A DNA stretch of 64,000 nt. Source: Bradyrhizobium murdochi. GTDB lineage: Bacteria; Pseudomonadota; Alphaproteobacteria; Rhizobiales; Xanthobacteraceae. Both the position numbers and the translations under genes were made by a program. This document shows positions 26,644-33,741 of the stretch, piece after piece. Below the pieces are notes generated by a model. It had not been told where the DNA came from, did not search any database, and saw only the letters and a list, made by a program, of their open reading frames with translations. The stretch covers positions 62,001 through 126,000 of the forward strand of contig NZ_AXAU01000009.1 in assembly GCF_000472965.1 (NCBI RefSeq). Reading direction: 5' to 3'. Numbering within the stretch: the first letter of the stretch is position 1; each line of letters starts with the position of its first letter.

Positions 26644-26739
26644 AGACGGCCTATATTGTCTGTCACAACCCGCCGCTATATAAGGCCCGCGCGGACGGAC
26701 AATTTTCCGCCCCGCCTTGCACGTGAAGATGGGCTGGCC

Positions 26740-27150
26740 TTGGAAAAGTTGAAGAACTATCGACCCTCCGAAAAAGAGCCTTTCATGAACGACCGCCAGC
26801 GCGAGTATTTTCGCGCCAAGCTGCTGGCGTGGAAGGACGAGATCCTGAGGGAATCGAAGATTACTCTGCAAACGCTTCAGGAAGAGAACGTCAATCATCC
26901 GGATCTCGCTGATCGCGCCTCTTCCGAAACCGATCGCGCCATCGAACTGCGCGCCCGCGACCGCCAGCGCAAATTGATCTCCAAGATCGACGCGGCGCTG
27001 CAACGCATTGAGGACAACACCTACGGCTATTGCGAGGAGACCGGCGAACCGATCTCGCTCAAGCGGCTGGAGGCTCGCCCCATTGCAACACTGTCGGTGG
27101 AAGCGCAGGAACGTCACGAGAAGCGCGAGAAGGTTTATCGGGACGAATAG
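26740..27150 (+). CDS. dksA: CTSA-type DksA transcription factor
   Basis: The 136-residue DksA homologue has a coiled-coil (YFRAKLLAWKDEILRESKIT, DRASSETDRAIELRARDR) that inserts in the RNA polymerase secondary channel. Its zinc-finger region keeps only the first cysteine: GYCEETGEPIS then TLSVEA, giving Cys-Thr-Ser-Ala instead of four Cys. This is the CTSA class described in Rhodobacter and relatives, which works without zinc. The start is uncertain. TTG 26740 includes the usual LEKLKNYRPSEKEPF, while ATG 26785 gives 121 residues. Confidence 0.87.
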   Translation: MEKLKNYRPSEKEPFMNDRQREYFRAKLLAWKDEILRESKITLQTLQEENVNHPDLADRASSETDRAIELRARDRQRKLISKIDAALQRIEDNTYGYCEETGEPISLKRLEARPIATLSVEAQERHEKREKVYRDE

Positions 27151-27219
27151 GGCAGGGCCTGGCGGCTGACCGCGAAGGGCGGTCAGCGCAGCAGGCTGCA
27201 ACCATGAAAGCCGCCGCTG

Positions 27220-28005
27220 ATGGACAAGATTCTCGCGGCCGCACAGAACATCGCTACCGCCCGCCGCAATCGCGCGCCGCTGGCCGCGCTGCCGGTTGAG
27301 CTAGCGCCCGCCGATGAAGCCGAAGGCTATCAGATCCAACGCGCCGTCCACGATCTGCTGCTGCCGCAGACCGGCGCGCTGGTCGGCTACAAGATCGGCT
27401 GCACCAGCCCAGTGATGCAGGAATATCTCGACATTCCCCATCCTTGCGGCGGTGGCGTGTTCGCCAAGGGAGTGCATGACTCCGGCGCCAAGCTGCGCTT
27501 CGGCGATTACGTCCGCGTCGGCGTCGAATGCGAGATCGCAGTGCGGCTGGCACGTAGTCTCGCGCCGTCAGAAGCCCCGTTCACCGCGGAGTGGGTGATG
27601 GAGGCAATCGAGGCGTATCACCCCGCAATCGAGATCGTCGACGACCGGTACGTCAAATGGGAGGCGATGGGCGCGCCGACGCTGGTCGCGGACGATTTCT
27701 TCGCCGCCGGCTGCGTGCTCGGCAAAGCGGTGGCGCGCACTAAGGCGCCGGACCTGCTCAAGGCCAAGGGCCGTGCCGTTGTCAACGGCAAGGAGGCCGG
27801 CCGCGGCACGGGCGCCGACGTGCTCGGCGATCCCCACAACGCGCTGGCCTGGCTTGCCAATCATCTCGCCGAAGAGGGGACGGGGCTGCATGCCGGGCAG
27901 ATCGTTCTCACCGGCAGCCTTGTGAAAACCGTGTGGCTCGACCAGGGCGATGCCGTGAAGATGGAGTTGGAGGGGCTGGGGACGGTCACCGCGACATTTG
28001 CATAG
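27220..28005 (+). CDS. 2-keto-4-pentenoate hydratase-like enzyme
   Basis: The 261-residue protein of the FAH/hydratase family shows GYKIGCTSPVMQEYLDIPHP (about residues 57-76), a metal-binding segment VECEIAVRLAR (about 107), and AIEIVDDRYVKWEAMGAPTL (about 137). These match MhpD/BphH-type hydratases, which add water to 2-hydroxypenta-2,4-dienoate in aromatic meta-cleavage pathways. No other ring-degradation genes are in the window, so the substrate is uncertain. It is read 70 bases after dksA on the same strand. Confidence 0.8.
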   Translation: MDKILAAAQNIATARRNRAPLAALPVELAPADEAEGYQIQRAVHDLLLPQTGALVGYKIGCTSPVMQEYLDIPHPCGGGVFAKGVHDSGAKLRFGDYVRVGVECEIAVRLARSLAPSEAPFTAEWVMEAIEAYHPAIEIVDDRYVKWEAMGAPTLVADDFFAAGCVLGKAVARTKAPDLLKAKGRAVVNGKEAGRGTGADVLGDPHNALAWLANHLAEEGTGLHAGQIVLTGSLVKTVWLDQGDAVKMELEGLGTVTATFA

Positions 28006-28013
28006 ATCTCTCG

Positions 28014-28078
28014 TGGGCAAAGGCGCGCTTGCGCCGTGCCCACCATTTTGTGTCGGTGGGCACGCTGCTCTTTGCCCA
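28014..28078. repeat. Nested palindrome of the GTGGGCAAAG type
   Basis: Outer arms TGGGCAAAG (28014-28022) and CTTTGCCCA (28070-28078) enclose inner arms CGTGCCCACC (28035-28044) and GGTGGGCACG (28055-28064), all perfect. From general knowledge this resembles an intergenic repeat frequent in Bradyrhizobium genomes. It sits between the hydratase and DehI-like genes. Confidence 0.75.
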
Positions 28079-28099
28079 TGCTACGTCCGAGTGAGAGTG

Positions 28100-28912
28100 A
28101 TGGCTGAGAGCGTTCCGTCGATTCTCGAATCCGAAGCGAGAGGCGAAATCGCAGACATTTTTGCCGACATCCGCAAGGTGCTCGGCGCCAGCGTGGTCAA
28201 CATGATCTGGCGCAACCTCGCGACCATGCCCGGCGCGCTGCAATGGACGTGGGCGACGGTGCGACCGCTCTATCTCGGCGACGCGCCATTGCATGCTGAA
28301 GCCGTCAGGCGAACGATCGCGCTGCCGGACTGGCCTGGCTTCTCCATCGACACCTTGCTCGCCGTCGGCGTGGACGAGACCGAACGCGCGCTGATTCGTG
28401 ACGTCCTCGACAGCTATCAGTATACCAATGCGCTCGCGCTCGTCGTTCTCTCGGCGTTGCTGGCGCATTATGAGCCGCGCCCGGCCGATGCCGTGACGAC
28501 CGCCGATAAGGCGCCAACGGCGCCCGGCACCAAAATTCCCGAGCTGCCGCCGATGGAGGCGCTGGACCCCGAGGTGGCGGCGCTGGTCGTCGAACTGAAT
28601 ACGTTCGGCGAGGACACCGAGCCGCAACTGATTGCGAGTATGTACCGGCACCTGGCGTACTGGCCGTCCTATCTGGCGCTGGTGCGAACGATGCTGGCGC
28701 CACTGCAGCGGGAAGGGCGGCTGAACGCGCTGACGCTTTCGACTCGCGCGCTTGGGCACGCGCATGGTGCTATTCTCGCAAAGCAACTGAAGCCGCCGGC
28801 GCCGCCGGACACGCTGAAGGGCGCGCTTGCTTCCTGCCGCCTATTCGTCGAACACCCGATCGCACGGATGACAGGGCTTTGCGCCCTGATCCGGCGCGCG
28901 ACGCCGGAGTGA
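28100..28912 (+). CDS. DehI-like halocarboxylic acid dehalogenase family protein
   Basis: The 270-residue, mostly helical protein has two related halves: ESEARGEIADIFADIRKVLG with NMIWRNLATMPGALQWTW, and LNTFGEDTEPQLIASMYRHL with YWPSYLALVRTMLAPL. This internal pseudo-repeat and the motifs match the DehI (group I 2-haloacid dehalogenase) family. Whether it dehalogenates cannot be seen. ATG 28100 begins the first helix. The palindromic repeat just upstream makes a longer start unlikely. Confidence 0.65.
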   Translation: MAESVPSILESEARGEIADIFADIRKVLGASVVNMIWRNLATMPGALQWTWATVRPLYLGDAPLHAEAVRRTIALPDWPGFSIDTLLAVGVDETERALIRDVLDSYQYTNALALVVLSALLAHYEPRPADAVTTADKAPTAPGTKIPELPPMEALDPEVAALVVELNTFGEDTEPQLIASMYRHLAYWPSYLALVRTMLAPLQREGRLNALTLSTRALGHAHGAILAKQLKPPAPPDTLKGALASCRLFVEHPIARMTGLCALIRRATPE

Positions 28913-28916
28913 AGCA

Positions 28917-29348
28917 TCAGCCGTCGGAGCACTTCAACTCGGACGTATCCCAGAATGACTTGATTGCATGGAAGGGGACGGTGACCCGTTCCCGAGATCC
29001 CCTCAATCGCAGCAGGACATCGAAGCGGTCGTCCTTTACGTTCAACTGCTCGAAGTCGCTCTGCAGGATGATGGTCATATCGTCGGGATATTTCGTCTTG
29101 AGGCCGATCGATAGTTTCACGCCGTCGGCGCCGGTGCGAAACGTGAGATTGACAGGCCGCTGCTCCGAGGCGAGGCGGAGCGTCTCAGCAATCTTGGAGC
29201 GCGCCGTCGGCTTGCTGCACGGCTCGGCGAATGCAGGCGAGGCCGCAATCAGGATCACGAGAAAGAGAAGCAGCATGGCCCCACAAGAAATGGTCACACC
29301 CCACACTTGCGGGGTAGCCAGTACGCCGCGACCTGTCGTTTCCATCAC
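28917..29348 (-). CDS. Exported SspB-like protein
   Basis: The 143-residue product starts with an apparent signal peptide: GAMLLLFLVILIAASPAFA, with cleavage expected after AFA. The mature part reads like the substrate-binding domain of SspB, the ClpXP adaptor: DGVKLSIGLKTKYPDDMTII, LQSDFEQLNVKDDRFDVLL, VTVPFHAIKSFWDTS. It ends within about eight residues of that domain and so lacks the C-terminal ClpX-binding tail of true SspB. Cytoplasmic SspB has no leader, so this looks like a secreted or anchored paralogue of unknown role. The start may be GTG 29348 or the following ATG. It converges with the DehI-like gene. Confidence 0.7.
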   Translation of the reverse strand: MMETTGRGVLATPQVWGVTISCGAMLLLFLVILIAASPAFAEPCSKPTARSKIAETLRLASEQRPVNLTFRTGADGVKLSIGLKTKYPDDMTIILQSDFEQLNVKDDRFDVLLRLRGSRERVTVPFHAIKSFWDTSELKCSDG

Positions 29349-30088
29349 TGCGGTCTCTGGAATACTCGATCGCCTGCTTCTCGGGCGAAGACAAATGGGT
29401 GTATGCTCGCGTCCCCGCGGCTTGCCGGGTCATGCTAACGGGTTCCCTCAAAAAAGAAAGAGGGCGCGGGAGCGCCAGATGCCCGCAGCGCCCGCCGTCC
29501 GTGTGTATTGGTAGTAAGGATACGGTAATCATCGCAGGTGTGCCGATCACCGGCGCTGCCCTGCGCAATGAGTTTAACGGCTTATATTGTGCTTTCCCCG
29601 GCCGTCTCTCCGGCCATGAATCCATCTTGCCATCGTCGCCGGCGAATCAATGGTTAACTAAAAACTTTGCCGGGCTCGAAGAACCTTCGCCGTTCGTCCG
29701 CGCGGTTGCTCGCTCAGTTGATGCCGCCCTGCGACAAACTTGCGCACCCGAGCGGCCGCCATGAACAACGGCGCAACGGGCAGCACGACCAACAACTCCA
29801 GGCCTTTCATCCAACGACGCCAGCACGCAGGGCGCGGGGACTGCAGGCGGCCATGGACAAGAAGGACGATGCTACTTTCTCCCGGAGGAACCATGAAGAA
29901 GTAACGTTCGGGCAGGAACGATTCTTGGCCGGGAAAATTATGCAATTGTGTTTTTGGACACGCGGCAACCCTTCAGGCTCTGGCGCAATCTTCCCCCCGA
30001 GAGGCGCCGGGGCCTGCTTTTTGGCCGACCGGTGGCCGACTTCACGCCGGCGCTGTTTGATCGAACTGTTTGGCAGGCCGTTTCGCTG
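29349..30088. other. Gene-poor stretch with one minus-strand terminator
   Basis: I see no convincing gene in these 740 bases; the open frames lack ribosome sites and family signals. A GGCGC/GCGCC stem (29463-29467 and 29472-29476), followed on the minus strand by a T-rich run (29450-29460), looks like a leftward terminator. A leftward transcript, possibly a small RNA or the small membrane-peptide mRNA, may therefore end here. Confidence 0.4.
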
Positions 30089-30169
30089 TCACAGGCTGAT
30101 GACGTACGCGCTCATCGCCAGCAAAACGGCGACGCTGACAGCGATAATGATCAAGAAGAATTTTCCCAT
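30089..30169 (-). CDS. 26-residue single-span membrane peptide
   Basis: A short frame encodes MGKFFLIIIAVSVAVLLAMS followed by AYVISL: one hydrophobic helix with a basic first turn. AAGG sits seven bases before ATG 30169, and an EcfG-like motif (AGAAC-N17-GTT) lies a further 23 bases upstream on the same strand, a normal promoter distance. I recognise no family. The composition is far from random for this GC-rich DNA, and the start, ribosome site and promoter line up. The neighbouring PRC-barrel gene, also leftward, ends in its own terminator, so this would be a separate unit. Confidence 0.45.
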   Translation of the reverse strand: MGKFFLIIIAVSVAVLLAMSAYVISL

Positions 30170-30191
30170 TGCTCCGCCTTTCGCAGATCAC

Positions 30192-30216
30192 AACGCAAGG
30201 CAGCAGGAATAGTTCT
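30192..30216 (-). promoter_or_regulatory. EcfG-like promoter of the small peptide
   Basis: The minus strand reads AGAAC (30212-30216), 17 bases, then GTT (30192-30194), preceded by C as in the consensus CGTT. There is one mismatch (A for G) in the -35 element. It ends 22 bases before the peptide start. Confidence 0.4.
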
Positions 30217-30264
30217 CTGCTGACAGGCGAACGCTGGCTCTGCGTTCGCGCCTGCCAGGCAAAG

Positions 30265-30289
30265 AAAAAGCCCGCCACTCTGGCGGACC
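30265..30289 (-). terminator. Terminator of the PRC-barrel gene
   Basis: On the minus strand GTCCGCC and GGCGGGC pair around AGAGT and are followed by TTTTTC, 18 bases after the stop codon of the PRC-barrel gene. Confidence 0.75.
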
Positions 30290-30306
30290 CCAAGGAGCAA
30301 CCACGA

Positions 30307-30666
30307 TCAGATCGCGATGCCGTAGTAGTCGTTGACGGCGCGGGTCCGAGTCGGATCGCTCCAGTTCCAGGCGCTGTCGTTGCCGTAATGCGGTGCGTTC
30401 TTGAGCTGCGCTTCCGTCACGCCGGTGACGTAGCCACCGAGCGAGGTATCGTATTTCAGCGATTGCCAGGGTAGAGGATAGTGGTCGTTGCCGATGCCGA
30501 GAAAGCCGCCGAAGGAGAGCACGGCGTAGGACACCCTGCCGCTCTTCTTGTCGATCATGACGCGCTCGATCGAGCCGATCTTGTTGCGATCGGCGCCATA
30601 GACTGCAGTTCCCTCGACCTTGTCGCTGCCGATCAGGTTGCCGGTTTCGTTTGCCTTCAGTGTCAT
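30307..30666 (-). CDS. PRC-barrel domain protein
   Basis: The 119-residue protein has one PRC-barrel domain: NLIGSDKVEGTAVYGADRNK (about residues 10-29), IGSIERVMIDKKSGRVSYAV, LSFGGFLGIGNDHYPLPWQS. A C-terminal tail (GNDSAWNWSDPTRTRAVNDY) follows. Proteins of this kind are common stress-induced small proteins in rhizobia, with unknown mechanism. ATG 30666 is preceded by AGGAGGAG; the frame reading further upstream passes through the promoter. An EcfG-type promoter lies 30-55 bases before the start. Confidence 0.88.
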   Translation of the reverse strand: MTLKANETGNLIGSDKVEGTAVYGADRNKIGSIERVMIDKKSGRVSYAVLSFGGFLGIGNDHYPLPWQSLKYDTSLGGYVTGVTEAQLKNAPHYGNDSAWNWSDPTRTRAVNDYYGIAI

Positions 30667-30695
30667 GGGATCTCCTCCTGCTATGGATGAACGAA

Positions 30696-30721
30696 AACGA
30701 GGGGCCGGAGGGAGACGTTCC
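30696..30721 (-). promoter_or_regulatory. EcfG-type promoter of the PRC-barrel gene
   Basis: The minus strand has GGAAC (30717-30721), then 17 bases and CGTT (30696-30699), a full match to GGAAC-N16/17-CGTT. It ends 29 bases before ATG 30666. The remainder of the 30667-30978 gap shows no other feature. Confidence 0.75.
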
Positions 30722-30978
30722 GGAGTTTGGCAGCTACCCATCGACGCATCGAGGAGGGTCGTTCCGCCGATCTGTTAAGCCTCGACGAGTCCTCCGCCTG
30801 GTTGTTCCCCGAATACAACATGGGGGTTTGATGACTCTCGAGCGCGCAAAGCAACGTTCGCCGAGGTCAGCGCTACGCTTGTGCGGGTGGCGAAAAACCT
30901 GAATAATTTCTGTCGCTCCGACGGACGGATCGGAGGGTTGCGGTTGCATGCTTGCAGCCGCTTGTTGGAGCTATCCAC

Positions 30979-32574
30979 ATGTCGACGCTCACCGCGCACG
31001 GCGCGTGCTTACTGTGGAAGCCGGAACTGATCTGGCTGAATGTCATTTCCGACGCGGTGCTCGCCGGCGCCTTCTTCGCTACGGCGTTCGTCCTCGCGTT
31101 CTTCGTGTGGCGGCGCTACCGCGAGCTTATGTTCCGGGGCATATTCTTGACATTCGCGATCTTCGTCGCGGTCTGCGGAGTGACCCGCCTGCTGTCGATC
31201 TACACCATGTGGGTGCCGGCTTATGAAATCGAGGCCCTGACCAAAGCTTTGCTGGCGCTGATCTCGGTCGTGATCGCGGCAGCACTGCTGCTACTGCTGC
31301 CGCGCATCCTGGTGCTGCCCACGCGCATCCAGCTTGCGGGTGCCTATGCGGCACTTGAGGAGGAGGTCAGGCAACGCCGCGAAGCTGAGGCCATGGTCAG
31401 GCGTTTCGAGGAGAAAGAGGCCACCGAATCCAAGCTCCGGCAAGCGCAGAGGATGGAAGCCATCGGCCAGCTCACCGGTGGCGTCGCGCACGACTTCAAC
31501 AACATTCTGACTGTGATCACCGGGACCATCGAAATCCTCAGCGATGCGGTCAAGGATCGTCCACATCTTGCTCAGATCACCAATCTGATTAGCGGAGCCG
31601 CAGCAAGGGGAGCTGAGCTGACGAAGCATCTGTTGGCCTTCTCCCGTCGACAGCCGCTGCAGCCGCGCAATACCGATGTCAACGCGTTGGTGATCGATGC
31701 AGCGAGTCTGCTACGACCGACCCTTGGCGAACACATCGAAATTGAATCGATGCTGGCGCACGATACCGCGCCGGCCCTGATTGATCCCAGTCAGCTCTCG
31801 ACCGCGATCCTAAACCTCGCCCTAAATGCGCGTGACGCCATGTCTAACGGCGGTAAGCTGACGTTAGAAACCAAGAATGTGGTGCTCGACGAGAACTATG
31901 TTCGCCTGAACAGCGAGGCTAGACCGGGCGACTACGTCATGATTGCAGTAAGCGACACCGGGCACGGAATTCCCAGCAGCCTGCTCGAAAAGGTGTTTGA
32001 ACCATTCTTTACCACCAAGGAGGCCGGGAAGGGATCGGGGCTCGGCCTCAGCATGGTCTATGGCTTCGTTAAACAGTCGAATGGACACATCAAGATCTAC
32101 AGCGAAGAGGGCCACGGCACGACCGTGAAGCTATACCTGCCGCAGGCCACGGGTGGTGGCCCGGAGACGCCCGCCGGCGAGACTGGCGGGTATGCGGGCG
32201 AACACAGCGATGAGTCCATCCTGATTGTCGAGGACGACCCGCTGGTTCGCGAATACGTCGTGGCGCAGATCACCCGTTTCGGGTTCCGCACGCTCGCCGC
32301 CGGCAATGCTGCCGAGGCGCTGGCAATCATCGATGGACGCGAACGCATCGACCTGCTGTTCACTGACGTAATGCTCCCCGGGGGGATGAATGGCCGCCAG
32401 CTCGCGACCGAGGGGGTCAAAAGGCGCCCAGGGCTCAAAGTTCTTTATACCTCTGGCTATGCGGAGAATGCCCTTGTACATCACGGCCGTCTCGATGCTG
32501 GCGTGCTGCTGCTGCCGAAGCCTTACCTCAGCGCCGATCTCGCGCGGATGCTTCTAACCGCTCTGGCATCGTGA
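30979..32574 (+). CDS. Hybrid histidine kinase with ethylene-receptor-like sensor
   Basis: The 531-residue protein has three membrane helices (about residues 18-110) that resemble the plant ETR1 ethylene-binding domain: Asp25 in NVISDAV and Cys66 in VAVCGVTR fall at nearly the same positions as ETR1 Asp25 and Cys65. The copper-ligand His of ETR1 (CGATH) is Arg70 here. A short coiled coil, HisKA with GGVAHDFNN (His171), an HATPase (DTGHGIPSSLL, GKGSGLGLSMVYG) and a receiver with phospho-Asp463 (LFTDVMLP) follow. I chose ATG 30979 behind TTGGAG; TTG 30952 is possible. It stands alone among stress-type genes. Confidence 0.85.
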   Translation: MSTLTAHGACLLWKPELIWLNVISDAVLAGAFFATAFVLAFFVWRRYRELMFRGIFLTFAIFVAVCGVTRLLSIYTMWVPAYEIEALTKALLALISVVIAAALLLLLPRILVLPTRIQLAGAYAALEEEVRQRREAEAMVRRFEEKEATESKLRQAQRMEAIGQLTGGVAHDFNNILTVITGTIEILSDAVKDRPHLAQITNLISGAAARGAELTKHLLAFSRRQPLQPRNTDVNALVIDAASLLRPTLGEHIEIESMLAHDTAPALIDPSQLSTAILNLALNARDAMSNGGKLTLETKNVVLDENYVRLNSEARPGDYVMIAVSDTGHGIPSSLLEKVFEPFFTTKEAGKGSGLGLSMVYGFVKQSNGHIKIYSEEGHGTTVKLYLPQATGGGPETPAGETGGYAGEHSDESILIVEDDPLVREYVVAQITRFGFRTLAAGNAAEALAIIDGRERIDLLFTDVMLPGGMNGRQLATEGVKRRPGLKVLYTSGYAENALVHHGRLDAGVLLLPKPYLSADLARMLLTALAS

Positions 32575-32616
32575 GTTCTTCTGGATGAGCAGGCGTTTCC
32601 TTGACTTCGACGTACG

Positions 32617-32652
32617 CGCGGTCTCCGCCCAAAGGAACTCACGGAGACCGCG
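32617..32652. repeat. Hairpin repeat, copy A
   Basis: CGCGGTCTCCG (32617-32627) and CGGAGACCGCG (32642-32652) form a perfect 11-bp stem. The element, including the following GTTGAT, matches copy B at 33654-33684 with paired changes in the stem. It lies between the kinase gene and glsB in an otherwise featureless gap. Confidence 0.7.
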
Positions 32653-32747
32653 TTGATCATCGTCTCGTGCCTGAGTTCGCTGGGGGACGACGGATCGCTC
32701 CGCTGATCCACACCCAAGCCCGACTATGAAACCATCAGGTCCAGTTC

Positions 32748-33011
32748 TTAAATCGATCGCCGTTGCCGGCCGGCGAAGAGGCCGTAGACGAAGAGCACAA
32801 TGATGGCGCCCACTACCGCACCAATCAGGCCCGCGCCTTCTCCGGGCCGATACCATCCGAGCGCCTGGCCGAGATAGGTGGACACGAAAGCGCCGACGAT
32901 GCCCAGTATGGTGGTGAGAATGAAGCCCGAGGGCTCATTGTCTCCGGGCATAATGAATTTCGCAATCACGCCAGCAATGAAGCCAATGATGATCGTCCAA
33001 ATTATGCCCAT
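32748..33011 (-). CDS. GlsB/YeaQ/YmgE family membrane protein
   Basis: The 87-residue protein of the transglycosylase-associated family has three glycine-rich membrane helices: MGIIWTIIIGFIAGVIAKFI, then LTTILGIVGAFVSTYLGQAL and GLIGAVVGAIIVLFVYGLF. Members are general-stress membrane proteins with unknown activity. ATG 33011, with AGGGAGC upstream, begins the first helix. It lies 51 bases after the YidB-like gene on the same strand, so both may be transcribed from the EcfG-type promoter at 33548-33572. Confidence 0.88.
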   Translation of the reverse strand: MGIIWTIIIGFIAGVIAKFIMPGDNEPSGFILTTILGIVGAFVSTYLGQALGWYRPGEGAGLIGAVVGAIIVLFVYGLFAGRQRRSI

Positions 33012-33062
33012 CTCGATGCTCCCTGTTGTTTGCCCCAACGTCACGTCCATTAACTCATGAGC

Positions 33063-33515
33063 TCATGCTGTGGGCAAACGGCCGTCCGGCGTGTACTTGT
33101 CGACGGCTGCCGGAAGCTCGCGAGACAATCTCGCCAGAATCTCTTCCTGCGAAAGTCCGGTCTGCTGTTCGAGTTGTGCCAGAACGTCGGACCCGATCGC
33201 TTGCTTCAATTCCGGAGGCGAGACATCCTTGTTCGGGCCTTGGTTGATCCAGGATTCAGCCTTCTCGCCCTGGCCGTTTTGCTTGAAACTTTCGAGCAAC
33301 TCGCCGATCCCGCCGTTGAGCAGGCCGCCAACCCCGGCGCCGCCCAACATTCCGCTTAAATTGCCCAGCAAGCCGCCCAGCGGCTGTTGTGCCCCGCCTG
33401 CGTTCGGCTGGCCCCCGACGCCCTTGAGAAGTTCTGCCAGTTTGTCGCGGTTCTGATATCCCGCAATGGCGAGCAGCCCGAGCAGAGCAGTCATCGATGG
33501 CATTCCGCGGCCCAT
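33063..33515 (-). CDS. YidB-like (DUF937) protein
   Basis: The 150-residue protein has a Gly-rich N-terminal half (LGGLLGNLSGMLGGAGVGGL) and the YidB C-terminal domain: WINQGPNKDVSPPELKQAIG (about residues 87-106), LEQQTGLSQEEILARLSREL, PAAVDKYTPDGRLP. The function is unknown; family members are often stress-linked. A perfect EcfG-type promoter lies just upstream. It is followed by glsB. Confidence 0.88.
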   Translation of the reverse strand: MGRGMPSMTALLGLLAIAGYQNRDKLAELLKGVGGQPNAGGAQQPLGGLLGNLSGMLGGAGVGGLLNGGIGELLESFKQNGQGEKAESWINQGPNKDVSPPELKQAIGSDVLAQLEQQTGLSQEEILARLSRELPAAVDKYTPDGRLPTA

Positions 33516-33547
33516 GATTAGCCTCCGTACAGATGGTTGCTGTCAGG

Positions 33548-33572
33548 AACGCCGGTGGGTAGGTTCGGTTCC
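33548..33572 (-). promoter_or_regulatory. EcfG-type promoter of the yidB-glsB pair
   Basis: The minus strand reads GGAAC (33568-33572), 16 bases, CGTT (33548-33551), an exact consensus match, ending 32 bases before the YidB-like start codon. Confidence 0.8.
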
Positions 33573-33653
33573 AACACGGGAAGACGACGAGGGGCAGGCG
33601 GCGCCGGAGCAAGCTCCAAGATGATGCGGCTCCTTGGATCCACAAAACGACCA

Positions 33654-33684
33654 CGGCCTCCGCCAGGGGAGCTGACGGAGGCCG
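33654..33684. repeat. Hairpin repeat, copy B
   Basis: CGGCCTCCG (33654-33662) and CGGAGGCCG (33676-33684) form a perfect stem followed by CGTTGAT. Compared with copy A at 32617-32652, the stem T-A pair has become C-G on both sides, so pairing is kept. It lies between the yidB promoter and the end of flgH. Confidence 0.7.
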
Positions 33685-33741
33685 CGTTGATACACTTCAT
33701 CGCGCCTAGGTTCGCGATGGAGTGTGGGAGCTCGGAAGAAA

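Noticed and set aside
29890..29910. A perfect ribosome site followed by ATG AAG AAG TAA
   Set aside because: A three-codon frame cannot be called a gene; probably chance.
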